Assembly: GCF_030848565.1 (NCBI RefSeq)
Contig: NZ_JAVDDV010000006.1
Span: 124,001 to 188,000, forward strand
Direction of reading: 5' to 3'
Origin: Natronolimnohabitans sp. A-GB9
GTDB taxonomy: Archaea > Halobacteriota > Halobacteria > Halobacteriales > Natrialbaceae
Length of the DNA: 64,000 nt
Below, piece after piece: positions 37,909 through 46,142 of the stretch. The notes beneath the pieces are model-generated. The model worked only from the letters and a program-made list of their open reading frames with translations, was not told the DNA's origin and searched no databases. Numbering within the stretch: position 1 is the stretch's first letter; each line of letters starts with the position of its first letter. The translations under genes and the position numbers were made by a program.

Positions 37909-38750
37909 GCGTCGTCGTCGAGCGAAGCCCCGTTCCTCGCTGGCTCACGGAGCGCATCAGCAACCGCCACCTCGTCGCGATCGGCGTCGGCTGGGTCACG
38001 TTTTTCTTCGTATTTCCGATCCTCTTTCTGGTCGTCGAGAGTCTCAACTTCGGTAGCGGCGGGCTCTTCGACGCCTATCGGCGTGCGACCGGCGGCGTCT
38101 ACCTCAACGCGTTCGCCCGGTCGTTCGTCTACGGGTTCGTGACTACAGTCGTAACCCTCGCGTTCGCCTACGTGCTCGCGTACTACCTCGTGTTCGCAAG
38201 CGACCGCGTTCGACTCCTGCTTACCCTGGTCGTCGTTCCGCTGTGGATCGCATACATCATCCGCTACTTCGGCCTCCTGTTGTTCTTCTCGCCGACGGGC
38301 CCGCTCGGCCAGGTCGGTCTCGAGATCGACATCCTGTTTACCTCGACGGCGGTCGTGGTCGGACTGGCAAACGCGTACCTGCCCTTTGCCGTCTTGCCGA
38401 TCTACAACTCGCTGAACGCGATCCACCACGAGACGATCGACGCGTCCCGGGCGCTTGGCGCCGGCCAACTCCGGACGATCTACGAGGTCGTCGTCCCGCT
38501 GTCGACGCCGGGAATCGTCGCCGCGGGCGTCATCGTGTTCATCCTCGCGACCGGTTCGTTCCTCGGCCCGGCCGTCCTCGGCGGTCCTGAACAGTCGATG
38601 ATCGCAAACGAGATCGCACGGACGTTCCTCGAGGCGTACAACATCCAGCTGGCGTCGGCGCTGGCGGTGATCTACACCGTCTTGCTCGTCGCGTTTATCG
38701 CGGCGTTCAACGCCGTCTTCGACCTCCAGGAGGCGCTTGGTAACCTATGA
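37905..38750 (+). CDS. potB: ABC transporter permease (PotB-like)
   Basis: A 281-residue membrane protein with about six hydrophobic segments, and the conserved cytoplasmic loop DASRALGAGQLRTIYEVVVP near residues 182-200 that contacts the ATPase. It starts 4 bp before the end of potA (ATGA). Confidence 0.92.
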   Translation: MSVVVERSPVPRWLTERISNRHLVAIGVGWVTFFFVFPILFLVVESLNFGSGGLFDAYRRATGGVYLNAFARSFVYGFVTTVVTLAFAYVLAYYLVFASDRVRLLLTLVVVPLWIAYIIRYFGLLLFFSPTGPLGQVGLEIDILFTSTAVVVGLANAYLPFAVLPIYNSLNAIHHETIDASRALGAGQLRTIYEVVVPLSTPGIVAAGVIVFILATGSFLGPAVLGGPEQSMIANEIARTFLEAYNIQLASALAVIYTVLLVAFIAAFNAVFDLQEALGNL

Positions 38751-39544
38751 GCGTGACATCGTCTATCCGCCGAGCGAGCCTGGTCCGCCAGGGGACGCTG
38801 CTGTGTATCCTGGTGTGTATCTACGCGTTCCTGCTCGTTCCGGTCGCGATCGTCATCCTTACCTCGTTTACCGGACAGAGCTTCCCGGCGGTTCCCTACG
38901 ACGGAATCAGCTTCCAGTGGTACACCGAGTTGATAACCGACAGCCAGCTACTGGGCGCGCTGGTGACGAGTTTCGTCGTCGCGACCGCGTCGTCGCTGCT
39001 GGCCGTCGCCTTCGGGACGGCCGCGGCCGTCGGCTTCGTTCGTGCCGAGTTCCCGTACAAACAGCAGCTCTCGACGATCATGCTGTTGCCGATGATCATC
39101 TCGCCGGTCATCACCGGGATCGCGCTGATCCGCTATTTCGGCATGGTCGACGTCTCGAGTGGCTACCCGGCGCTGATCGTCGGCCACTCGATCCTGACGG
39201 TACCATACGTCTTCCTGCTCGTTCGGTCACAGCTGGTGACGTTCGACGAGGACTTAGAGAAGGCCTCGCGCGTGCTCGGTGCCGACTCGACAGTGACGTT
39301 TCTGAACGTCACGGCGCCGATCATCTCGCCTGCGCTGCTTGCTGCCTTCTTCGTCGCCTTCGTCGTCTCCTTCGGCGAGTTCACCGCGACGCAGTTTCTG
39401 ATCTCGCCGGGCTCGAGCACCGTCCCCGTCGAGATCTACACGATGTTGCGGACCGGATTGACGCCGACGATCAACGCGCTCTCGACCGTGCTCGTCGTAG
39501 TCATGGTCGTGGCCGCGTTGCTCAGTCGCTACTTCGAGAACTAA
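38747..39544 (+). CDS. potC: ABC transporter permease (PotC-like)
   Basis: A 265-residue membrane protein with the loop EKASRVLGADSTVTFLNVTAP near residues 170-190. It overlaps the end of potB by 4 bp. It closes the importer operon; a degenerate family A element follows (39545-39620). Confidence 0.92.
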   Translation: MSVTSSIRRASLVRQGTLLCILVCIYAFLLVPVAIVILTSFTGQSFPAVPYDGISFQWYTELITDSQLLGALVTSFVVATASSLLAVAFGTAAAVGFVRAEFPYKQQLSTIMLLPMIISPVITGIALIRYFGMVDVSSGYPALIVGHSILTVPYVFLLVRSQLVTFDEDLEKASRVLGADSTVTFLNVTAPIISPALLAAFFVAFVVSFGEFTATQFLISPGSSTVPVEIYTMLRTGLTPTINALSTVLVVVMVVAALLSRYFEN

Positions 39545-39620
39545 GACGGATTGCTGGCCCGCTGTCTCGCCGATCACTGGCCCCGCTCCGATGAGCGGCG
39601 GTCAGTGACGACAGGAGATC
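39545..39620. repeat. Degenerate family A element
   Basis: The left end GACGGATTGCTGGCCCG and right end GTCAGTGACGACAGGAGATCG resemble those of the copies at 1443-1515 and 50233-50317. The terminal TGATACGG and CCGTATCA are not intact here. It sits just past the end of potC. Confidence 0.5.
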
Positions 39621-39648
39621 GACTCGAGTGCCGCGATTCCGTCTCCCG

Positions 39649-40110
39649 CTATGTACCACCAGACCCGTCTCCTGCTATCGTGTACCTCGTGATCTCGTCG
39701 GATTCGTCGACCGTAACGTCGACGGACTGCCCCTCGGGCCGGAAGATATCCCGCACCGCCGCTTCCGGCCGCGGTGCGGTCTCGGTTGGAAAGATCAGTT
39801 CGACCGTTCCGTCGACGTCGTCCCCGCGTCGCTCGGCGGTTGCCTGTACGACCGATTTCTCCTCGAGGTGGACTGTTATCGCGACCGGCGGCCGCTCGGT
39901 CGTGGCTGGCTCCGACTCTGCCTCGAACGAGACGGCCCGAACGCCGTCGTCCCGTTCGAACGCACGAACGGTGTCGGTCGGCACCGTCTCGCCGTACTCC
40001 GCTTCGAGATACGCCTCGAGTCGAGTGACGTACTCGCTTTCGAGCGCGATGTCCGCGAGCGCGTCCGCTTTCTCGTCGTCTATCTCCGTCAGTCGGGGGT
40101 GGTCGTCCAT
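39649..40110 (-). CDS. Hypothetical protein beside the origin
   Basis: A 153-residue acidic protein, MDDHPRLTEIDDEKADALAD, ending ITRYTIAGDGSGGT. No recognised domain. The start at 40110 is chosen because upstream frames run through the origin boxes. It is transcribed away from the origin, the reverse of the orc1 gene. Confidence 0.65.
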   Translation of the reverse strand: MDDHPRLTEIDDEKADALADIALESEYVTRLEAYLEAEYGETVPTDTVRAFERDDGVRAVSFEAESEPATTERPPVAITVHLEEKSVVQATAERRGDDVDGTVELIFPTETAPRPEAAVRDIFRPEGQSVDVTVDESDEITRYTIAGDGSGGT

Positions 40111-40210
40111 GCCGGTCGCCAGACCGACTGACGTGAAAAGCGTTGGTCTCGGTTGCACTCGCTGTAAGCGGTGTGGCGATACCCACACTCGTCGGCGGGT
40201 AGCGGACCGA

Positions 40211-40509
40211 CACACCCCGTACCGAGTGAAACACCGCGTTCGCGACCGACAACGACGGCGCCCTCGAGGCCGGGAGTGGAAACGACTCCGGAAAGCGACT
40301 CTCCAGTCCGAAAGCGAATGTTCAACACACCACGTACCGAGTGAAGGAGCGAACGGAAGTGAGAGGGTACCACCCACACCCCGTACCGAGTGAATCCGCC
40401 AGCGAGTGTGGAGACTCGAGGAGGTACGAGACGTCGGCTTCCTCACACCTCGTGCCGAGTGAACGGGTTGGATCCAATGGATGGCCCCACACACCTCGTA
40501 CCGAGTGAA
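40211..40509. repeat. Left ORB cluster, five boxes
   Basis: Five boxes, each ending CCGAGTGAA, with variation only at a few positions (CACACCCC, CACACCAC, CACACCTC). The spacing is uneven (about 115, 49, 69 and 46 bp), so this is not a tandem array. The last box is followed about 43 bp on by TATATAA (40552). Confidence 0.85.
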
Positions 40510-40614
40510 TGGGATAAAAGGGACCCCTGGGGGAAGTGCTGTTTTGCGAGTGGTATATAAAAGAGTGTGAGATACGGTGAATCTCGAGCGTCAACCCTCC
40601 ACCGTCCCCCGATA

Positions 40615-40775
40615 CGTAATAGTAATATAGAAAGATACTATCTATCTAGATAGTACAACAGTATCTATTCTAGTTGTCTATCCTAGTTTCTTTTTTCTAC
40701 CCTGATCCCATCCTAATTTCCCATCCTAATTTCCCATCCTAATTTCCCATCCTAATTTCCCATCCTAATTTCCAC
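40615..40775 (+). other. AT-rich unwinding region with 13-bp tandem repeats
   Basis: The AT-rich stretch begins near 40615 (TAGTAATATAG, ATCTATCTAGATAG). Five perfect tandem copies of CCCATCCTAATTT occupy 40707-40771. It is by far the most AT-rich DNA in the window and sits at the centre of the inverted boxes, as expected of a DNA unwinding element. Confidence 0.8.
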
Positions 40776-40865
40776 TCGAGTACCGTTCCAGTTCTGCGAG
40801 TACCGATCCAACGAACTCTGTCGTATGGACCGGTTCGCCCCAGCAGTCGACGGGTGGAACGCCAA

Positions 40866-40957
40866 TATAGTATAGTTGTCACTGAAAGCCAACATACACC
40901 TGACCACCGGACGGCGTTGCGATTGATGAATAGTTCTGTCCGTCGGTATCAGTAGCT
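40866..40957. repeat. Family C element within the origin
   Basis: It shares CGGACGGCGTTG (reverse complement CAACGCCGTCCGG) and CAGTAGCTACTG with the element at 57611-57691. The ends are imperfect here. It lies between the unwinding region and the right box cluster. Confidence 0.5.
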
Positions 40958-41033
40958 ACTGTAGCCATCTCCCAGTCTGCAGCAGACCGTACGATCATCC
41001 CGAGACGTCTCGTCGACTGTTCTCGGTCCCGAT

Positions 41034-41521
41034 TTCACTCGGTACGAGGTGTGTCTCTCTGTTCCAGATATATAAGCAGTCCCTGTTTCCAAGCAAGACG
41101 GTTCGAACGACCGGTTCATGTGGGATCACTCGGTACGAGGTGTGTCCCGCCACTGGAAACTAAACCCGCTTCCGAAGGCTTTTCACTCGGTACGAGGTGT
41201 GACTCTCCCCCGCATCGGATTATATAAACGACAACGAACCAACCGATAGACGCGCTCTAATCCCGATTCGTGTGGGATCACTCGGTACGAGGTGTCTGTT
41301 GCACGAGACCGTTTCTCGAGGGACCATCCGGGATCGAAGGAGTTACTCGGGATCGAAGGAGTTACCCGGGAGCGACCTGCTTCCATCGTGGGGGTACTTC
41401 CAGGTGACCGTTCACTCGGTACGAGGTGTGTCTCCCCTACCGCTCTAGTATATAAAGAAGGAGAAAAACGCCTACAGAGGGGCTGAAGCGCAGTTTTGTG
41501 ACTGATCACTCGGTGCGAGGT
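41034..41521. repeat. Right ORB cluster, six boxes
   Basis: Six boxes in the opposite orientation to the left cluster. Three are followed within about 15-20 bp by TATATAA (about 41069, 41220 and 41449). Between boxes four and five is a 19-bp direct duplication, CGGGATCGAAGGAGTTACT, at 41329-41347 and 41348-41366. Also present is CCACTGGAAACTAAA near 41150, which looks like the other haloarchaeal origin box type (CACTGGAAAC). Confidence 0.85.
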
Positions 41522-41529
41522 CAGGAAGA

Positions 41530-41536
41530 TTTATAA
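41530..41536 (+). promoter_or_regulatory. TATA box of orc1/cdc6
   Basis: TTTATAA is 24-30 bp before the ATG at 41560. The last origin box (41505-41521) is directly upstream, so Orc1 binding could repress its own gene. Confidence 0.6.
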
Positions 41537-41559
41537 TTCACATCGCACATCCTGTTTCT

Positions 41560-42792
41560 ATGGCCGATCAGAGCTCGTTTGACGATTCTGAAGATATCTT
41601 TCAGGTGGGTGGGATCTTCTCTAATCGGGAACTCGTTCGCGTCGGACACGTTCCGGAGTTAGACCGTGTCGTCGGGCGCGACGAGGAGGTCCGGGAGGTG
41701 GGTGCTGCACTCGGGCCCGCTATCCAGGGCGATCCACCCGAGACGACCATCATCTACGGCAAGACCGGGACGGGAAAGTCCCTCGTATCGCGGTGTGTCA
41801 CGAGAGAGGCACGCCGACGGGCCGAGACGAACGACGTCGACTTACAACACGCCTACGTCGACTGTTCCGACTACCAGACGGAGGCGAAAGCCAGCCGTGA
41901 GATGGCTCGTCAGTTGTACGACAACATCGTCGACGAGCTCGACGAAGAGGTGAAAAACGACACGAAAATCCCTCGTGTTGGCATCGGAGCCGCGGATTAC
42001 CGGGACATCACGTGGGAACTCCTCGAGGAGAAAGGCGTCGACTCCTTCGTAGTGATCTTAGACGAGATCGATAAGCTCTCCGGAGACGCACTCCTACGGA
42101 GTCTCTCCCGCGCACGCGAGAGTGGCAAAATCGATACGCACATCGGCATCATCTGTATCAGCAACAAGATCGAGTATCGGAAGCGACTCAACGAACGTGT
42201 CGACTCGAGTCTGCAGGACAACGAACTCGTCTTCGATCCCTACGACGCCGAGCAACTCCGTGCGATACTGGAAAACCGGCGGGACGCCTTCGTCGAAGGC
42301 GTCCTCGACGAAAGCGTGATCCCGCGAGCCGCTGCGCTGGCCGCTCGCGAACACGGCGACGCCCGGAAGGCCGTCGATACGTTCTACGAGGCCGGACGGC
42401 TCGCCGAGAAGGAGAACTCGGACAAGGTGACGGAACGACACGTCGACAAGGCGATTCGACGGGCGGAGGTAAACCGATTCGAGAAGCTGGTAAGCGGCCA
42501 GACACCCCACGTGAAACTCCTCTTGCGGTCGATCGCGTTGCTCACACAGTCCGAAGACGGGGAGTGGTTCCGCACGGCGAAGATTTACGATCTGTACAAA
42601 CGCCTCGCGGAGAAGGAAGCGAGTGATCCGCTTTCCTACGACCGCGTCTCTCGACTGCTGAAAGAACAGTCGTTTTTGGGGATCACCGAGAGCGAACACA
42701 CGGGTGGTGGCAAAGGCGAGGGGAGCTACCTCGAGCATCGATTGCTCCGGGAGCCCGAGATCGTCCTGAGTGCCCTCGACGAAGCGGAGTGA
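41560..42792 (+). CDS. orc1: Origin-binding protein Orc1/Cdc6
   Basis: A 410-residue AAA+ initiator. Walker A is GKTGTGKS at residues 67-74, Walker B is VVILDEIDKL near residue 168, sensor region is IGIICISNKIEYRKR near residue 195. A C-terminal winged-helix DNA-binding domain follows (KIYDLYKRLAEKEASDPLSYD, about 345-365). It binds the adjacent boxes and loads the MCM helicase. It is transcribed away from the origin. It may match any of several orc1 paralogues. Confidence 0.95.
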   Translation: MADQSSFDDSEDIFQVGGIFSNRELVRVGHVPELDRVVGRDEEVREVGAALGPAIQGDPPETTIIYGKTGTGKSLVSRCVTREARRRAETNDVDLQHAYVDCSDYQTEAKASREMARQLYDNIVDELDEEVKNDTKIPRVGIGAADYRDITWELLEEKGVDSFVVILDEIDKLSGDALLRSLSRARESGKIDTHIGIICISNKIEYRKRLNERVDSSLQDNELVFDPYDAEQLRAILENRRDAFVEGVLDESVIPRAAALAAREHGDARKAVDTFYEAGRLAEKENSDKVTERHVDKAIRRAEVNRFEKLVSGQTPHVKLLLRSIALLTQSEDGEWFRTAKIYDLYKRLAEKEASDPLSYDRVSRLLKEQSFLGITESEHTGGGKGEGSYLEHRLLREPEIVLSALDEAE

Positions 42793-43102
42793 GACGGACG
42801 ATACGCGTGACGCGTGTATCGTTTCCCACCGCTTCTCACCGGGTTCTCGAACCGGCCGGTTTTCCCTCCCCGAACGCCCACACTCCGTTTAAGTATCTCT
42901 CGTCACAAGCTGGTGCTATGACGGGAAGTCGTTCGTTCTCACGTTCTCTAGGTCGGTAGCGACGCATCGATCGTCGCATCTCTTCGTCGTCTCTCTACGG
43001 ATCACTGTCTTTCGTTCTGACGATTCCCGTATCGTCGCCATCGTCGGGCTGTTTGAATATCGAGGCGATATCGATTAGTGACTGGTTGTGGTAGATAGCC
43101 GT
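42793..43102 (+). other. Intergenic region with a possible 13-residue leader frame
   Basis: About 310 bp. TTTAAGTA near 42888 precedes by about 27 bp a short frame at 42918-42959 (MTGSRSFSRSLGR). This arrangement is neat but may be chance. Otherwise nothing is seen. Confidence 0.4.
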
Positions 43103-44155
43103 ATGTCGAGAGGAATCGGCGAGTTCGCGCCGATACAGGACCTGATTCCCGACTGGGCCGCGGTTCTGGTCGGACTCGTCACCCAGCTCGGTGACGTCTG
43201 GTTTCTCGCTTTGCTCGTCGGCGTCGTCTACTGGTTTCATGCGCGCCGCCGTGACGACGCGGCCGTCACCGTCGGACTCTCGCTGACCGGCCTCGCGCTG
43301 ATCACGATCCTGAAACACGTCTTCGAGCTGCCACGGCCGGGGCAGCCACTCGTCGCCCTCGAGGCGCTGCCCGGATTGGTACAGCCGCTGTACGAAGCGA
43401 CGGCGATGGCAAGCGGCTACGGCTTCCCGAGCGGGCACGCGCTCATGACGACGATCGTCTACGTCAGTCTCGCAAAGCGACTCTCCATCGGCACCGCCCG
43501 CCAGCGATTGCTCGCTGCAGCGGCCGTCGTCGCGGTCGTGAGTCTCTCGCGGATTGCCCTCGGCGTTCACTACCTCGTCGACATCGTCGCCGGCATCGCC
43601 ATCGGGCTGGCGTTCCTGTTCGTCGCGGAACGACTGCTTGCACGTACCTCGACCGATGGGGCGACGGTGGCGCTTGCGATGGCGGTCGTCGCAAGCGTGA
43701 TCGCCCTCCTCGTGAGTTCCGTCGACCCGGACGCCGTGCTGTTGGTCGGCGCCTCGCTTGGGTCGTTCGCCGGCTGGCAACTCGTCTGTCTCGGACGGGC
43801 CGTGGCCGCGGCCGACCGTCCGTCGCATGCGGTTCGGCCGCTTGTGAGTCGGGGCACGCTTGCGGCCGGCGCGATCGTCCCGCTGATCGCCGTTCTCGAC
43901 TCCGCTCAGCTTCTTTCCGTCCCCGCCGCCAGTGCTGCCCTCGGACTCGCGATGGCGGCGTTCGTCGCAGCGCCGGTGTTGTACGGGTCCGAACGCACCG
44001 GACGCGTTTGGACGGCACTCACGTTCTGGGCCACGATGACCGCCCTCGGACTCCGCTCTCTGCGCCGGTCGTCGACCTGGCGACGCGGCTTCGCCGTCGG
44101 TCGGCGCTGTGCCGGACACGCTCGACGTTGGCTCCGAGCGCAGTCGCTGGACTGA
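43103..44155 (+). CDS. PAP2-family membrane phosphatase
   Basis: A 350-residue protein with about eight hydrophobic segments. The three catalytic motifs are in order: KHVFELPRP (about 72), YGFPSGHALM (about 112), SRIALGVHYLVDI (about 150), with the two active-site histidines. It removes phosphate from lipids or isoprenoid diphosphates. The ATG at 43103 is preferred over GTG at 43088. It stands alone. Confidence 0.88.
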   Translation: MSRGIGEFAPIQDLIPDWAAVLVGLVTQLGDVWFLALLVGVVYWFHARRRDDAAVTVGLSLTGLALITILKHVFELPRPGQPLVALEALPGLVQPLYEATAMASGYGFPSGHALMTTIVYVSLAKRLSIGTARQRLLAAAAVVAVVSLSRIALGVHYLVDIVAGIAIGLAFLFVAERLLARTSTDGATVALAMAVVASVIALLVSSVDPDAVLLVGASLGSFAGWQLVCLGRAVAAADRPSHAVRPLVSRGTLAAGAIVPLIAVLDSAQLLSVPAASAALGLAMAAFVAAPVLYGSERTGRVWTALTFWATMTALGLRSLRRSSTWRRGFAVGRRCAGHARRWLRAQSLD

Positions 44156-44172
44156 CGTTCCGTATTCTTATC

Positions 44173-44246
44173 CTGCCGGACAGAACGAGTGTGAGCATTC
44201 GCTGCTCCCGTCTGGCGAATACTCTTCATTGACTTCTGTCCGGCAG
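44173..44246. repeat. Family B variant with 13-bp perfect inverted ends
   Basis: CTGCCGGACAGAA at 44173-44185 and TTCTGTCCGGCAG at 44234-44246 are exact complements. Its left arm recurs at 27554-27580. It lies in the short region between the PAP2 and GNAT genes. Confidence 0.78.
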
Positions 44247-44276
44247 TGTTACCTCCTTCTACCGGAATCCTCGCGT

Positions 44277-44888
44277 ATGGAGAGGGAGTCCGACGTTCGG
44301 ATTCGTCTCGCTCGAGCCGAAGACGCAGCCGCGATACGCGACATCTACGCGCCTTTCTGTGAATCGACGGCGGTGACCTTCGAGGAACAGCCGCCGACGG
44401 AGGCAGAACTGGCCGATCGCATCGAATCGACGCTCGAGACCTACCCGTGGCTCGTCTGTACGATCGACGGGCGTGTCGTCGGCTACACCTACGCAAGCCG
44501 ACTGCGCAAACGGCGGGCCTACCAGTGGACGGTCGAGCTTTCGGTGTACGTCGCTGCCGACGCTCGTAGCTCTGGCGTCGGTCGCGGGCTCTACGAATCG
44601 CTGTTTGCCGTCCTCGAGCGTCAGGGCGTTCGCGACGCCTACGCCGTGACGACGATGCCAAACCCCGAGTCCGAGCGGTTCCACGAGCGCATGGGGTTCG
44701 AACGGCTCGCCGACTTCCCCGCGATGGGACATACGGACGGTGACTGGCACGACGTCGCGTGGTGGCGTCGGCCGATCGCGCCGAAGACGGCCGATCCGAA
44801 GCCGATCACGCCGCTACTGGACGTCATCGAGGATCCCGATTGGGACTCGCTCGTTCGAACCGGCGAGACCCACCTCGAGATCGAATAG
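44277..44888 (+). CDS. GNAT N-acetyltransferase
   Basis: A 203-residue protein, with VRIRLARAEDAAAIRDIYAP and the acetyl-CoA motif SSGVGRGLYESLF near residue 102. NPESERFHERMGFERLADFP is typical of the phosphinothricin-acetyltransferase-like subgroup. The substrate is unknown. The 3' end is 3 bp from the end of the HAD gene on the other strand. Confidence 0.88.
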   Translation: MERESDVRIRLARAEDAAAIRDIYAPFCESTAVTFEEQPPTEAELADRIESTLETYPWLVCTIDGRVVGYTYASRLRKRRAYQWTVELSVYVAADARSSGVGRGLYESLFAVLERQGVRDAYAVTTMPNPESERFHERMGFERLADFPAMGHTDGDWHDVAWWRRPIAPKTADPKPITPLLDVIEDPDWDSLVRTGETHLEIE

Positions 44889-44891
44889 CGA

Positions 44892-45581
44892 TCAACAGCC
44901 GAGTCGGTCAGCCAGTTCTGCGAGTCCCTCACAGACGAGATCGGGGTCCGGACCGAACGGTTCCTGTGGGTCGTTTTTCCGGTCGAGCCAGACGCCTTGC
45001 ATCCCGGCGTTGATCGCCCCCTGGACGTCGAACCACAGCGCGGAGACGTGGGCGATCTCCGAGAGCGGCGTTCCTGTCCGGCCCGCCGCGTGGCGGTACA
45101 GCTCCGGATCGGGTTTGAACGTCTCGAGTTCGTCGGCGCTGATGGTACCGACCAGGAGATCGCCGATATCGGCACCGTCGACCATCAACTCGAGCATCGC
45201 AGGGTTGCCGTTCGAAAGTACGTACGCGTCGTAGCCACCGGCCTGCAGGCGTTCGATGCTCTCCCGGACATCGTCGAACACACGGAGATCGTGGTACGCC
45301 GAGAGGATGTCCTCGCGTTCGTCGGCCGTGCTCTCGACGCCGTGGGCCGCGAGTGCATACTCGAGGGCGTCCCGATTCACGCCGTAGAACGGCTTGTAGG
45401 TCCCGATGTGGTTTCCGACGAGGGTGTACTGCATCGAGCGGCTGCGCCAGGTCTTCGAGATCGGCTCGGGATCGTCGACGTCGTGGTGGTCTGCAAGTGC
45501 GGTCTCGACGGCGTCGACGTCGACGAGCGTGCTGTAGGAATCGAACGTCACGGTCGTTACGCGGTCGGGATCGAACGTCAT
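44892..45581 (-). CDS. HAD-family haloacid dehalogenase-like hydrolase
   Basis: A 229-residue protein: VTFDSYSTLVD is motif I (nucleophile Asp), VLSNGNPAM is motif II, and KPDPELYRHA and SALWFDVQGA give motifs III and IV. The motif I DSYSTL form is that of type II haloacid dehalogenases. An ATTAATAG TATA-like box is 25-30 bp upstream (minus strand, about 45605-45612). Its promoter lies hard against the broken thiE copy. Confidence 0.88.
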   Translation of the reverse strand: MTFDPDRVTTVTFDSYSTLVDVDAVETALADHHDVDDPEPISKTWRSRSMQYTLVGNHIGTYKPFYGVNRDALEYALAAHGVESTADEREDILSAYHDLRVFDDVRESIERLQAGGYDAYVLSNGNPAMLELMVDGADIGDLLVGTISADELETFKPDPELYRHAAGRTGTPLSEIAHVSALWFDVQGAINAGMQGVWLDRKNDPQEPFGPDPDLVCEGLAELADRLGC

Positions 45582-45611
45582 ATATGCCCCACGGTAACAC
45601 ACGTCTATTAA

Positions 45612-46142
45612 TCCCCTCATCGAGTCAGTCGGCTCGAGCTCCGCGAGCTGACCGCCGAGGCAGACGTCGATCTCATCGTCAACGATCGTGTCGACATCGC
45701 ACGAGCGACCGACGCCGATGGCGTCCACATCGGCCAGTCGGACCTCTCTGTCGACGTCGTCCGCGACCTGCTCGGACCCGAGGCGATCGTCGGCTGCTCG
45801 ACGGCGACGCTCGAGGAAGCCAGCCAGGCCGAAGCCGCCGGCGCGGACTATCTCGGCGTCGGCACCGTCTACGGAACGACTTCGAAGGACGTCGCCGAGT
45901 ACAAGGACGGCGTCGGCCCCGAGCGAATCGCCGAGATCGTCGACGCCGTCTCGATCCCGGTCGTCGGCATCGGCGGTATCACGGCCGACAGCGCCGGTCC
46001 CGTCGTCGAGGCTGGCGCGGCGGGTGTCGCCGTCATCTCCGAGATCACTGCCGCCGAGGATCCACGAGCCGCGACCGAGGCACTCGCCGAAACCGTCGAA
46101 ACTGCGAAGGGGATCGCGGACGGACCGGAACGCAATGTGTAG
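45612..46142 (+). pseudogene. thiE: Thiamine-phosphate synthase remnant, 5' truncated
   Basis: The frame opens at a stop at 45609, contains no ATG/GTG/TTG before the conserved part, and reads LRELTAEADVDLIVNDRVD, GVHIGQSDLSVDVV, LGVGTVYGTTSKD and VVGIGGITAD, the C-terminal three-quarters of ThiE. About 45 N-terminal residues, including the first beta-alpha unit and its HMP-PP-binding residues, are missing. It ends at TAG 46140-46142, overlapping the thiM start, so the original thiE-thiM coupling is still visible. Enzyme loss is likely unless another thiE exists. Confidence 0.8.

Larger units (their letters stand above)
40211..41521. other. Replication origin (oriC) with two inverted ORB clusters
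   Basis: Five copies of CACACCTCGTACCGAGTGAA or close forms lie at 40211-40230, 40326-40345, 40375-40394, 40444-40463 and 40490-40509. Six of the opposite orientation, TTCACTCGGTACGAGGTGTG, are at 41034-41053, 41125-41144, 41182-41201, 41277-41296, 41411-41430 and, degenerate, 41505-41521. Between them is the AT-rich core. The layout (box cluster, unwinding region, inverted box cluster, orc1/cdc6 gene) is that of haloarchaeal origins. The Orc1 next door is the likely binding protein. Confidence 0.88.

Noticed and set aside
40322-40594. A frame through the left box cluster
   Set aside because: It is made of translated repeats.
40211-41521. Repeated 18-20 bp units as a CRISPR array
   Set aside because: Spacing is uneven, orientation flips in the middle, and the units match origin boxes next to orc1.
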